NCBI RefSeq assembly: GCF_014397785.1 | Contig: NZ_VZQQ01000013.1 | Coordinates: 124,001 to 188,000 of the forward strand | DNA from: Paraburkholderia podalyriae | Lineage (GTDB): Bacteria; Pseudomonadota; Gammaproteobacteria; Burkholderiales; Burkholderiaceae | Reading direction: 5' to 3' | DNA length: 64,000 nt | Shown here: positions 18,046 to 25,823 of the stretch, piece by piece | How positions within the stretch are numbered: position 1 is the stretch's first letter | How the letters are laid out: every line of letters starts with the position of its first letter | The notes under the pieces: generated by a model | What the model was told of the DNA's origin: nothing | The model's database searches: none | The model's input: the letters and a program-made list of their open reading frames with translations, nothing else | Made by a program: the position numbers and the translations under genes

Positions 18046-18192
18046 TCTTCCTCCTTTGCCGGTTTGTCAGGAACTGCCGTTCGAGCCGCGTAAAGCCAGC
18101 GGGGAAGAGGCGGCGCAACGCACTGCCGCCTCGCGACGAGTAATCGACCGTCGGCTCCGATTATATTCTGCGGCGTACGCGTCGATGCCGAT

Positions 18193-18887
18193 AGGTGAGA
18201 GGATTCGGGAGCCGCCGAGGTGAGAATATGTGCACCTGTACGCGCACTTCAAAATTGAGGGTGAGGAAATTCGGGAGTCGTCAGACGGTGCGGCAAGTCG
18301 CGGATGGTTTCCTTGGAAACTGATGTCGCATCCTCAAGGTTTTGTTCCTTTTTCGTCAGGTTCGCCACGTCGCGACGGGTGCGTCGCGCGAAAGGTGAGG
18401 TTTTTCGGGGGCCGCGCGCGGGCGGTTCTTTTGCAACTAACCGGCCACGCCCAAGCATGGAACAAGCCGCGGGCAAGAGCCTCGCGGGAACGCGCGCATC
18501 TTTGCCTGTTAGCCATAGGTGAGGATATTCGGGAGCCGTCGATGCCGAACCGGTCGGCTGCACGCTTTGTTGGCGTGCAAGACGCACTTCATGTAGCCGC
18601 GAATCATTGCATCCGTCGCGTTGACTGTTCGCCAACTGTGTAACGTAAGTCATTGAATGTCCAGGCGATCTGCCGCATAAGCGGCCGGCATCAGCGAAGC
18701 GAACCTGCCGCGTTCGATCAAAGGTGAGTGTTTTCGGGAGCGGTGCGCGAGAGCAGCAACGCGCGCACCGAAACATGCCCTTGACCCTCGTTTTCTCCGC
18801 AAAGGTGAGGCTTTTCGGGAGCAATGGCGACCGCACTTGACGCCGATTCGCCACGGCTCCGTGCCTGAGGTGAGGCTTTTCGGGAGC
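18193..18887 (+). repeat. Cluster of about 20-bp direct repeats (consensus AGGTGAGGNTTTTCGGGAGC)
   Basis: Seven copies run in the same direction: 18193-18212, 18259-18279, 18392-18413, 18517-18536, 18722-18741, 18803-18822 and 18868-18887, with a half copy at 18217-18230. The core AGGTGAG is nearly invariant, two or three variable bases follow, then TTTTCGGGAGC or ATTCGGGAGC. Spacing is irregular (46-185 bases), so it is not a tandem array or CRISPR. Translation of the reverse strand gives repeated PEKPHL/PKTLTF words, which create long spurious ORFs. The same element recurs inverted at 47429-47450 and 47775-47796. Between the copies I see no gene. Confidence 0.75.
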
Positions 18888-18913
18888 GCAAAAACCCGGC
18901 GGCAATAGCCCGT

Positions 18914-19672
18914 TCAGGCCGATTTCGCGATCTCGCGAATGTCCGCGACCGGTGTCTGCCCGAACGCATCGCTGAACGCGTAGTCGATCAACTGCGCCGC
19001 GCATTGCTCGGGCGTCGACAGTTGGCCATTGCGCTTCAGGTCGTCAAAGCGCGCGCGCATCGGGAATTGCTCTTCGCCGCTGCCGCGAATCTGCGCCTGC
19101 ATGTCTGTATCGACCACGCCCGGTGCGAGGCTGCAGATGCGCAGCGCGCGATTCGCGTCGAGCGCGACGGCGCGCGCGTGATGATCGAGCGCGGCCTTCG
19201 TCGCGCAGTAGATGCTCCAGCCCGCATACGCATTGCGCGCCGCGCCGCTCGATATGTGCACGATGCGCCGGTCGGTGGCGTCGACGGCCGCGGCGGCAAG
19301 GGCGCTCGCGAGCATCAGCGGCGTCGCGACGTTCAGGCTCACCGCGTCCGCGACGTTCGTCGCGTCCTGTCCTTCGATGGGCCCAACCGGCTGCACCATG
19401 CCCGCGTTGTTGATCAGCAGCACCGTCTGCGCGCCGCGTACGAAGTGGCTCAGTGCGTCGGTAGCGATCCATTGCGCGACGCGCGCGGGGTCGGCCAACG
19501 GTAGCTCGATCTCTTCGAGCTGCGCGGCAAAGCGCGCCTTCAGCGCGGCATGTCGCGAGCGCGACAGACCCAGCACCGTGACGTTGCGCGCGAGCAGTTG
19601 TTCGGCGAGCGCCGCGCCCAGGCCGCGCGTATGGCCGGTGACGATCGCGCGAATCGGAGAAGAGGGAGGCAT
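18914..19672 (-). CDS. Short-chain dehydrogenase/reductase, YciK/benzil-reductase type
   Basis: A 252-aa SDR. It has the NAD(P) motif TGHTRGLGAALAEQ, the NNAG motif (LLINNAGMVQPVG), the active-site serine in IVHISSGAAR and Tyr-x3-Lys in SIYCATKAALD. The central insertion and C-terminus (PGVVDTDMQAQIRGSGEEQF) resemble sepiapterin/benzil-reductase-like SDRs. It is divergent from the LysR gene at 19885 and stands alone. Substrate unknown. Confidence 0.85.
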   Translation of the reverse strand: MPPSSPIRAIVTGHTRGLGAALAEQLLARNVTVLGLSRSRHAALKARFAAQLEEIELPLADPARVAQWIATDALSHFVRGAQTVLLINNAGMVQPVGPIEGQDATNVADAVSLNVATPLMLASALAAAAVDATDRRIVHISSGAARNAYAGWSIYCATKAALDHHARAVALDANRALRICSLAPGVVDTDMQAQIRGSGEEQFPMRARFDDLKRNGQLSTPEQCAAQLIDYAFSDAFGQTPVADIREIAKSA

Positions 19673-19884
19673 GTCGTACCTTGTGATCGTGGGCTTGCAG
19701 AGTCGACGATTTTCTCACGCCGCATTCAGGCCGGACGAAAACGCTCGCGATACTGCGTTGCAATCTATCCGCGATGGCATCGCCACGCTGTTCGGAATCG
19801 ACGACAGCAAAAACCGTGACGGTGCTGGCGGTGCGTCCTCAGCTAGAGGATGATTATCACTGACCGAATTTCCGTCGCCGCGCC

Positions 19885-20871
19885 ATGGTCATCAAAAACC
19901 TTCTCCGCAAGCTCGACCTCACCACGTTGCAGCTGTTTCTCGCCGTCTTCGAAGAGGGCACGCTCACGCGTGCCGCCGAGCGCGAGGCGATCGCCGTGTC
20001 CGCCGCCAGCAAGCGGCTGCTCGAACTCGAACAGGCAGTCGGCGCGTCGCTATTCCAGCGCAACGCGCGTGGCATGACGCTGACGCCTGCCGGCGAGACG
20101 CTGCTGCATCACGCGCGCCGGGTGCTGCGCGACATCGAGAACATCGGCATCGAACTGGCCGGCCATGCGAGCGGCGTGCTTGGCTACGTGCGGATGGTGG
20201 CGAATCTGTCGGCGATCGTCGAATTTCTGCCCGAAGATCTGCGCGCGTTCCAGTCGTTGCACGAGCGCGTGAAGATCGACCTCGAGGAGCGGCCGAGCGG
20301 CGGCGTCGTCAAGGCCATCGACGAAAGCCTCGCCGATCTCGGCATCTGTTCCGCCGACGCGGATACGCGCGAGCTGCACGTCGAGCACTACCGGCGCGAT
20401 TCGCTCGTGGTCGTGATGCGCGACGATCATCCGCTCGCGGCGCGCACGAGCATCGCGTTCGCCGAAACGCTCGATGGCGATCACGTCGGCCTGCATTCGG
20501 CGAGTTCGATCAACGCGCGCACGCACCTCGCCGCGCGCCAGGCCGGCAAGCCGCTGCGGCTGCGCATCCACGTGCCGGGCTTCGATGCGGTCTGCCGGAT
20601 GGTGCAGGCGGGCATGGGTGTCGGCGTGCTGCCGCGGAAGGTGTATCAGCTGATGGGCGGCCCGCTCGGTCTCGTCGGCACGCCGCTCGATGATGACTGG
20701 GCCGAGCGCAGCCTCGTCCTCGTCGTGCGTGAGGTCGATGCATTGTCGCCGGTGAGCCGACTGCTGTTCGATCATCTGCGCACGGTCGAAGCGCAGGAAG
20801 CCGCAGCGCACGCTCGAACCGAACCCGCTCCCGCAACCACGCAACCTCGGCGTCGAGCCCGTAGCCGCTGA
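19885..20871 (+). CDS. LysR-family transcriptional regulator
   Basis: A 328-aa LysR regulator. Its DNA-binding helix reads AVSAASKRLLELEQAVGASL, the same variant as in 3681-4583. The effector domain is complete and followed by a Pro/Arg-rich tail of about 25 residues. It lies 107 bases upstream of the CoA-transferase gene and in the same direction, so it probably controls the operon 20979-24530. Confidence 0.86.
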   Translation: MVIKNLLRKLDLTTLQLFLAVFEEGTLTRAAEREAIAVSAASKRLLELEQAVGASLFQRNARGMTLTPAGETLLHHARRVLRDIENIGIELAGHASGVLGYVRMVANLSAIVEFLPEDLRAFQSLHERVKIDLEERPSGGVVKAIDESLADLGICSADADTRELHVEHYRRDSLVVVMRDDHPLAARTSIAFAETLDGDHVGLHSASSINARTHLAARQAGKPLRLRIHVPGFDAVCRMVQAGMGVGVLPRKVYQLMGGPLGLVGTPLDDDWAERSLVLVVREVDALSPVSRLLFDHLRTVEAQEAAAHARTEPAPATTQPRRRARSR

Positions 20872-20978
20872 TGAGCGTTCGCCGTTGGCGAACGGTCGTT
20901 GGCGAATTGCGGTTGGACGCCGCCACCACGCCGCTCCTAAGCTGTCTCCCAACACGAAACGAGTTCGGAGACAGCAAC

Positions 20979-22172
20979 ATGAGTGGACCCCTGCAGGGTA
21001 TCCGCGTCGTCGAGATCGGCACCCTCATCGCCGCGCCGTTCGCTGCGCGCCTGATGGCCGAGTTCGGCGCCGACGTGATCAAGATCGAAGCGCCCGAAAC
21101 TGGCGATCCCCTTCGCAAATGGCGCAAGCTGCACGAAGGCACGTCGCTGTGGTGGTATCTGCAGTCGCGCAACAAGAGGTCCGTTTGCGTGAATCTGAAA
21201 TCGGCCGATGGCGTCGAGATCGTCAAGCGCCTCGCCGCCGATGCCGACGTCGTCATCGAAAACCTGCGCCCCGGTGCGCTCGAAAAGCTCGGCCTCGGCT
21301 GGGACGTGCTGCACGCGCTCAACCCGAAACTGACGATGGTGCGCATCTCCGGCTATGGCCAGTCCGGTCCGTATCGCGACCGGCCCGGCTTCGGCGCGAT
21401 CGGCGAGGCGATGGGCGGCATCCGCTACACGACGGGCGACGTGGACGGCGCGCCGGCGCGCGTCGGTGTGAGTCTCGGCGATTCGCTCGCGTCGTTGCAT
21501 GGCGTGATCGGCGCGCTGATGTCGCTATTGCGCGTGAAGACGGGACAGGGCGAAGGCCAGGTGGTCGACGTGTCGCTGGTCGAGAGCGTGTTCAATCTGA
21601 TGGAAAGCCTCGTGCCCGAGTACGATCTGCTCGGCCATGTGCGCGAGCGCAGCGGCGGTGCGCTGCCGGGCATCGCGCCGTCGAACACCTATCGCACCGA
21701 GGACGACGGGTTTGTCGTCATCGCGGGCAACAGCGATCCGATCTTCAAACGCCTGATGCATCTGATCGACCGCCCCGATCTCGCCGACGATCCCGCGCTC
21801 GCGCACAACGACGGCCGCGTGAAGCAGGCCGAGATGCTCGACCAGGTGATCACCGCGTGGACCTCGCATCACGCGACCGAAGACGTGCTGACCGCGCTCG
21901 AACGCGCTGAAGTGCCGGCCGGTCGCATCTATTCGGTGGCCGACATCGTCGCCGATCCGCATTACCAGGCGCGCGACATGGTGCTGCAGACGCAGTTGCC
22001 AGGCGGCGCGTCGGTGAAGATGCCGGGCATCGTGCCGAAGCTGTCGAACACGCCGGGCGAAGTGCGCTGGCCAGGACCGACGCTCGGCGAGCACACCGTC
22101 AGCGTGCTCAGCGAGCTTGGATTCGCGAACGACGACATCGAGCGGCTGCGCCGCGGCGGAGCCGTGCAATGA
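20979..22172 (+). CDS. CaiB/BaiF family III CoA-transferase
   Basis: A 397-aa enzyme starting MSGPLQGIRVVEIGTLIAAP after a CGGAGAC site. The family core is clear (MAEFGADVIKIEAPETGD, RISGYGQSGPYRDRPGFGAI). At the nucleophile position the sequence reads VVDVSLVESVFNLMES, with Glu where formyl-CoA transferase and the paralogue at 4798 have Asp. Its stop overlaps the lyase start (ATGA). With the HMG-CoA-lyase-like enzyme it should charge a branched hydroxy-diacid with CoA before cleavage; citramalate or 3-hydroxy-3-methylglutarate are candidates. Confidence 0.88.
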   Translation: MSGPLQGIRVVEIGTLIAAPFAARLMAEFGADVIKIEAPETGDPLRKWRKLHEGTSLWWYLQSRNKRSVCVNLKSADGVEIVKRLAADADVVIENLRPGALEKLGLGWDVLHALNPKLTMVRISGYGQSGPYRDRPGFGAIGEAMGGIRYTTGDVDGAPARVGVSLGDSLASLHGVIGALMSLLRVKTGQGEGQVVDVSLVESVFNLMESLVPEYDLLGHVRERSGGALPGIAPSNTYRTEDDGFVVIAGNSDPIFKRLMHLIDRPDLADDPALAHNDGRVKQAEMLDQVITAWTSHHATEDVLTALERAEVPAGRIYSVADIVADPHYQARDMVLQTQLPGGASVKMPGIVPKLSNTPGEVRWPGPTLGEHTVSVLSELGFANDDIERLRRGGAVQ

Positions 22173-23122
22173 GCGCCACCATCGACTCATCCGGTTTCGA
22201 CGCGCTGATCGTGCAGGAAGTCGCCCCGCGCGACGGCTTGCAGATCGAGCCCACGTGGGTCGAAACCGCCGACAAGATCGCGCTGATCAATGCGCTGTCC
22301 ACGTGCGGATTCACGCGCATCGAAGCGGGCTCGTTCGTCTCGCCGAAAGCGATTCCGGCGTTGCGCGACGGCGAGGCCGTGTTCCAGCAGATCGAGCGGC
22401 GAGCTGGCGTGATCTACGTCGCGCTGGTGCCGAACCTGAAAGGCGCGCAGCGCGCATTGTCCGCGCGCGCTGACGAACTGAACCTTGTAATGTCCGCGAG
22501 CCAGACGCACAACCGCGCGAACATGCGCATGAGCTGCGAGTCGTCGCTCGCGGCGTTCGACGACATCGTGCGTCACGCGATGGCCGCGGGCGCGCGGCTC
22601 AACGCGACGGTGGCGACCGCGTTCGGCTGTCCGTTCGAAGGCCGCATCGACGAAGATCGCGTGATCGGCATCGTCGATACCTATCGCGAGATGGGCGTCG
22701 AGGGCATCACACTCGCCGATACGACCGGCATGGCGAATCCGCGCCAGGTCGCGCGGCTCGTCGCCCGCGTGCTCGAACGGCTACCGGCCGCGGCGCTGAC
22801 GCTGCACTTTCATAACACGCGTGGCCTCGGCTTCGCCAACGTGCTCGCCGCGTATGAGGCCGGCGCACGCCGCTTCGACGCGGCGCTCGGCGGCCTCGGC
22901 GGCTGCCCGTTCGCGCCGGGCGCGTCGGGCAACATCTGCACCGAAGACCTCGTGAACCTGTGCGACGAAATGGGTATCCCGACCGGGATCGATCTGCCAA
23001 AGCTGCTCGCGCTGTCGCGCGGTTTGCCTGCATTGCTCGGCCACGACGTACCGGGGCAACTCGCCAAGGCAGGCCGCAATTGCGACCTGCATCCGGTGCC
23101 CGACTACGTTCGGCAGATCTGA
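22169..23122 (+). CDS. Hydroxymethylglutaryl-CoA lyase family protein
   Basis: A 317-aa TIM-barrel enzyme of the HMG-CoA lyase/DRE-TIM family. The catalytic start VQEVAPRDGLQIEP (Arg-Asp-Gly-Leu-Gln), the His pair in TLHFHNTRGLG and the C-terminal signature GLGGCPFAPGASGN are all present, including the loop cysteine. It cleaves a 3-hydroxy-3-methylacyl-CoA into acetyl-CoA plus a keto acid. Coupled to the CoA-transferase (4-base overlap), it points to catabolism of free HMG, citramalate or a similar acid rather than leucine, because no liu genes are nearby. Confidence 0.9.
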   Translation: MSATIDSSGFDALIVQEVAPRDGLQIEPTWVETADKIALINALSTCGFTRIEAGSFVSPKAIPALRDGEAVFQQIERRAGVIYVALVPNLKGAQRALSARADELNLVMSASQTHNRANMRMSCESSLAAFDDIVRHAMAAGARLNATVATAFGCPFEGRIDEDRVIGIVDTYREMGVEGITLADTTGMANPRQVARLVARVLERLPAAALTLHFHNTRGLGFANVLAAYEAGARRFDAALGGLGGCPFAPGASGNICTEDLVNLCDEMGIPTGIDLPKLLALSRGLPALLGHDVPGQLAKAGRNCDLHPVPDYVRQI

Positions 23123-23198
23123 ACAGCACCGACCAAGTAACTCCCTTAACCGATCAAACGACCGGACGGCACCGCCGAATCCGGCATTGGAGACAAGC

Positions 23199-24530
23199 AT
23201 GAGTGACCTGGGCGTAGTGGCGGGCAGTACCCGCGAACATGGCGCGGACGATCTCGCAGCCATCATCCGCAAAGTCGCGTGGCGACTGATGCCGCTCATC
23301 ATGATCTGCTATCTGTTCGCGTTCTTCGACCGCATCAATATCAGCTTCGCGAAGTTTCAGCTGCAAAGCGATCTGGGGTTGTCCGATACGGCCTACGGTC
23401 TCGGCGCGAGTCTGTTCGTGATTGGCTACGTGCTGTTCGAAGTGCCAAGCAACCTGTTCCTGTACAAGGTCGGCGCGCGACGCTGGATCGCGCGGATCAT
23501 GATTTCTTGGGGTCTCGCGACCGCGGCGATGGTATTCGTCAACAACGAATGGCAGTTCTACGGGCTGCGCTTCGTGATCGGCGCAATGGAAGCGGGCTTC
23601 GCGCCCGGCGTGCTGTACTACCTGACGCTGTGGTTTCCGACCGCGTATCGCGGCCGCATCACGTCGATGCTGTTTCTCGCGTCGGCGTTTTCGGGACTGG
23701 TCGGCGCGCCGCTCGCGGGGCTCGTGATCGGCCATCTGGACGGCGCGCTCGGCATGCCGGGTTGGCACTGGCTGTTCCTGCTCGGCGGCTTGCCGTGCAT
23801 CGTGCTCGGTCTGCTGGTGCTGAAGCTGCTGAAGGATCGCATCGACGATGCGGGCTGGCTGTCGCCGGCGGAAAAGACCTTGCTCGCTGGGCAGATCGCG
23901 CAGCAAAGCCGCCCGGCACAGACAGCCCATTCGCTGATGGGCGCGCTGAAAACGCCGGGCTTCCTGACGCTCGGGCTCGTGTACTTCCTGATTCAGATCG
24001 CGTCGTACGGTCTGAACTTCTGGGCACCGCATCTGATTCACGTGGCGGGCACGAAGAATCCCACCGTGGTCGGCCTGCTGACGGCGGTGCCTTATGTGTG
24101 CGGCGCGATCTGCATGGTGGTCGTCGGGCGGCTGTCGGACGCGAGCGGCGAGCGGCGCAAGTTCGTGTTCGGGCTGCTGTTGATGTCGGCGCTCGGCTTC
24201 TTCGCCGCGGGCTTCTTCGACAAGCAGACCACCTTGCTGGTGGTCGCGCTCGCGGTGATGGGCGCGGGCGTGGTCGCGTCGATTCCGGCGTTCTGGGCGC
24301 TGCCGCCAAAGCTGCTGACGGGCGCGGGCGCCGCGGGTGGCATCGCGTTGATCAACACGCTCGGGCAACTCGGCGGGATCGTGAGCCCGGTGATGGTGGG
24401 ACGCGTGATGGATCTGACCGGCAGCACGACGCCAGCGCTGTATGTGATCGGCGCGCTGAGCGTGGTGTGCGCGGTGATCGTGCTGTATGGTCTGCCGGAG
24501 TCGCTGCGCAACCGTGAAACGGCGCAGTGA
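23199..24530 (+). CDS. MFS transporter, anion:cation symporter (ACS) family
   Basis: A 443-aa carrier with about 12 membrane segments (ICYLFAFFDRINISFAKFQL, YVLFEVPSNLFLYKVGAR), typical of ACS members for tartrate, phthalate or other organic acids. The ATG at 23199 has a GGAGA site upstream; a TTG at 23187 was rejected. It is the last gene of the operon and presumably imports the acid activated by the CoA-transferase. Confidence 0.87.
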   Translation: MSDLGVVAGSTREHGADDLAAIIRKVAWRLMPLIMICYLFAFFDRINISFAKFQLQSDLGLSDTAYGLGASLFVIGYVLFEVPSNLFLYKVGARRWIARIMISWGLATAAMVFVNNEWQFYGLRFVIGAMEAGFAPGVLYYLTLWFPTAYRGRITSMLFLASAFSGLVGAPLAGLVIGHLDGALGMPGWHWLFLLGGLPCIVLGLLVLKLLKDRIDDAGWLSPAEKTLLAGQIAQQSRPAQTAHSLMGALKTPGFLTLGLVYFLIQIASYGLNFWAPHLIHVAGTKNPTVVGLLTAVPYVCGAICMVVVGRLSDASGERRKFVFGLLLMSALGFFAAGFFDKQTTLLVVALAVMGAGVVASIPAFWALPPKLLTGAGAAGGIALINTLGQLGGIVSPVMVGRVMDLTGSTTPALYVIGALSVVCAVIVLYGLPESLRNRETAQ

Positions 24531-24649
24531 AATCGAGGTGAAGGGCGCGGCCGTTGGCTTGCATCACATGATGTGCCGCGCCGCTGCCCGCTAGTGCATC
24601 CGCGAATGATAGGCCTGCCGCATCAATCACTTGGCGGGCCTGTGCTCAG

Positions 24650-24686
24650 GTTGTCCACAAGCTTGTTCCCAAATTATGTGGACAAC
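24650..24686. repeat. 37-bp inverted-repeat element, copy 1
   Basis: GTTGTCCACA and TGTGGACAAC form perfect 10-base arms separated by 17 bases. It lies between the convergent MFS and GntR genes. A second copy of identical length is at 24833-24869. The arms resemble DnaA boxes (TTATCCACA with one change), but the position between gene ends favours a transcript hairpin or a dispersed palindromic repeat. Confidence 0.6.
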
Positions 24687-24832
24687 TGCACTTTGAGATC
24701 GTCGTGAGTGATACTGCGTCCTTGCGAAGCACGGTTGCCAGTATCACGGGCTCCGTAGCGCGCTCGCTGCCTACGCGTGAACCGCGCGCAGATAGTTCTC
24801 ACGCTTCAAGCACTTAAGCTCGCTGTGCGAAG

Positions 24833-24869
24833 GTTGTCCACAGCCTTGCCAACATTTTAGGTGGACAAG
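24833..24869. repeat. 37-bp inverted-repeat element, copy 2
   Basis: GTTGTCCACA opens the element and GGTGGACAAG closes it; the middle shares CTTG and TTTTA/ATTA features with copy 1. The arms pair over eight or nine bases. Start-to-start distance from copy 1 is 183 bases. The rest of 24531-24922 shows no gene. Confidence 0.55.
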
Positions 24870-24922
24870 TTTTGCTTGCCGGCGGGGCGCGTGGACCGGA
24901 ACTCGGCATGGAGTTGTCCGCA

Positions 24923-25654
24923 TCACGCCTTCAATACAGGCGCCGAAGCCACCACCTCTTCCCGCACCTGCACCTGCAAAACCGCATCCCGCTTATCAAG
25001 CAGATGTTGCCGCAGAATCGCGCTGAGCTTCTTCCCGTCGCGAGCCTCGAGCGCCTTCAGCATTTCATCGTGATCGTGAATCGCGCGGTCCCACTTCGGC
25101 GTCTGATAGTTCGAGCGAAAGCGCAGCGCCTGCAGCCGACGATTGACGGACACATACGTCTGCCGCAGCGCCGAATTTCTCGCCGCTTCGTTGATCTTGT
25201 CGTGGATCGCCTGGTTGCGGCTGTAGTAGCCCGGCAGATCGTTCTGCGCGCGGCACGCGAGCATCGCGTAATGCAGCGCCTTGATGTCGGCGAGTTCGGC
25301 CGCGGTGATGCGCTCCGCCGCGAGTTCGCCGGAAAATGCTTCGAGGCCGCTCATCAATTCGAACGTTTCGCGCACTTCCGCTTCCGACATTTTCGATACT
25401 GACGCGCCCCGGTTCGGCGAAATCTCGATCAGACCTTCGGCAGCCAGCACCTTCAACGCCTCGCGCAGCGGCGTGCGCGAAATGCCGAGCGTTTCGCACA
25501 ACTCGCGCTCGTTCAGTTTCTTGCCGGGCTCCAGCGCCCCCTCGACGATAAAGCGGCGGATGTGCTCCACCACCGTATCGTGCAGGCGCTGACGCTCGAC
25601 CTTCGGCATCAGCGGGGCGGCGGTCAAACCCGCGTCGACATCCGAATTTTGCAT
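24923..25654 (-). CDS. GntR/FadR-family transcriptional regulator (FCD type)
   Basis: A 243-aa regulator. The winged helix (residues 20-88) reads VVEHIRRFIVEGALEPGKKL and LGISRTPLREALKVLAAEGL. The C-terminal FCD ligand domain follows, with its metal-site residues in the YHAMLACRAQ / HDKINEAARN region. It is divergent from the aminotransferase operon at 25824. A palindrome overlapping its own start codon (25647-25660) is repeated before the aminotransferase, which indicates autoregulation and repression of the operon. Confidence 0.9.
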   Translation of the reverse strand: MQNSDVDAGLTAAPLMPKVERQRLHDTVVEHIRRFIVEGALEPGKKLNERELCETLGISRTPLREALKVLAAEGLIEISPNRGASVSKMSEAEVRETFELMSGLEAFSGELAAERITAAELADIKALHYAMLACRAQNDLPGYYSRNQAIHDKINEAARNSALRQTYVSVNRRLQALRFRSNYQTPKWDRAIHDHDEMLKALEARDGKKLSAILRQHLLDKRDAVLQVQVREEVVASAPVLKA

Positions 25655-25660
25655 ACAAAA
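25647..25660. promoter_or_regulatory. GntR operator candidate O1 (TTTTGCATACAAAA)
   Basis: A near-perfect palindrome that covers the start codon of the GntR gene. It differs from the site at 25792-25805 by one base. FCD-type GntR regulators bind short AT-flanked palindromes of this size, so autorepression is likely (inference from sequence match and position). Confidence 0.6.
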
Positions 25661-25791
25661 ACCTCAGCTTGACATGATGTAGGATTTTATCCGAACGCTA
25701 ATGATTAGTTAATCACTGTGCAAACGAGGGTAAACACCGGCCTCATTGGCCAATTTTTGACTTGGGGCGTCACCGTTCGTCTGATATAGTT

Positions 25792-25805
25792 TTTTGCATG
25801 CAAAA
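25792..25805. promoter_or_regulatory. GntR operator candidate O2 (TTTTGCATGCAAAA)
   Basis: A perfect 14-base palindrome directly after a TATAGT -10-like hexamer (25785-25790) and 18 bases before the aminotransferase start codon. Repressor bound here would block transcription of 25824-32399. The duplicate at 25647-25660 supports it. Confidence 0.65.
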
Positions 25806-25823
25806 TTCAATTGGAGGAACCCG

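Noticed and set aside
18193..18887. CRISPR array
   Set aside because: Repeats are about 20 bp, degenerate, with spacers from 46 to 185 bases and no cas genes.
18249..19004. Long minus-strand open frame (251 aa) across the repeat field
   Set aside because: Its PEKPHL/PKTLTF repeats come from the 20-bp DNA repeats, it overlaps the real SDR gene and has no coding-like composition.
20979..23122. Itaconate degradation operon
   Set aside because: A CoA-transferase is present but no itaconyl-CoA hydratase, and the lyase is of the HMG-CoA lyase type, not the CitE type used for citramalyl-CoA in that operon.
24650..24869. Chromosomal or plasmid replication origin
   Set aside because: DnaA-box-like arms exist, but there is no AT-rich unwinding region and no dnaA, dnaN, parAB or rep gene nearby.
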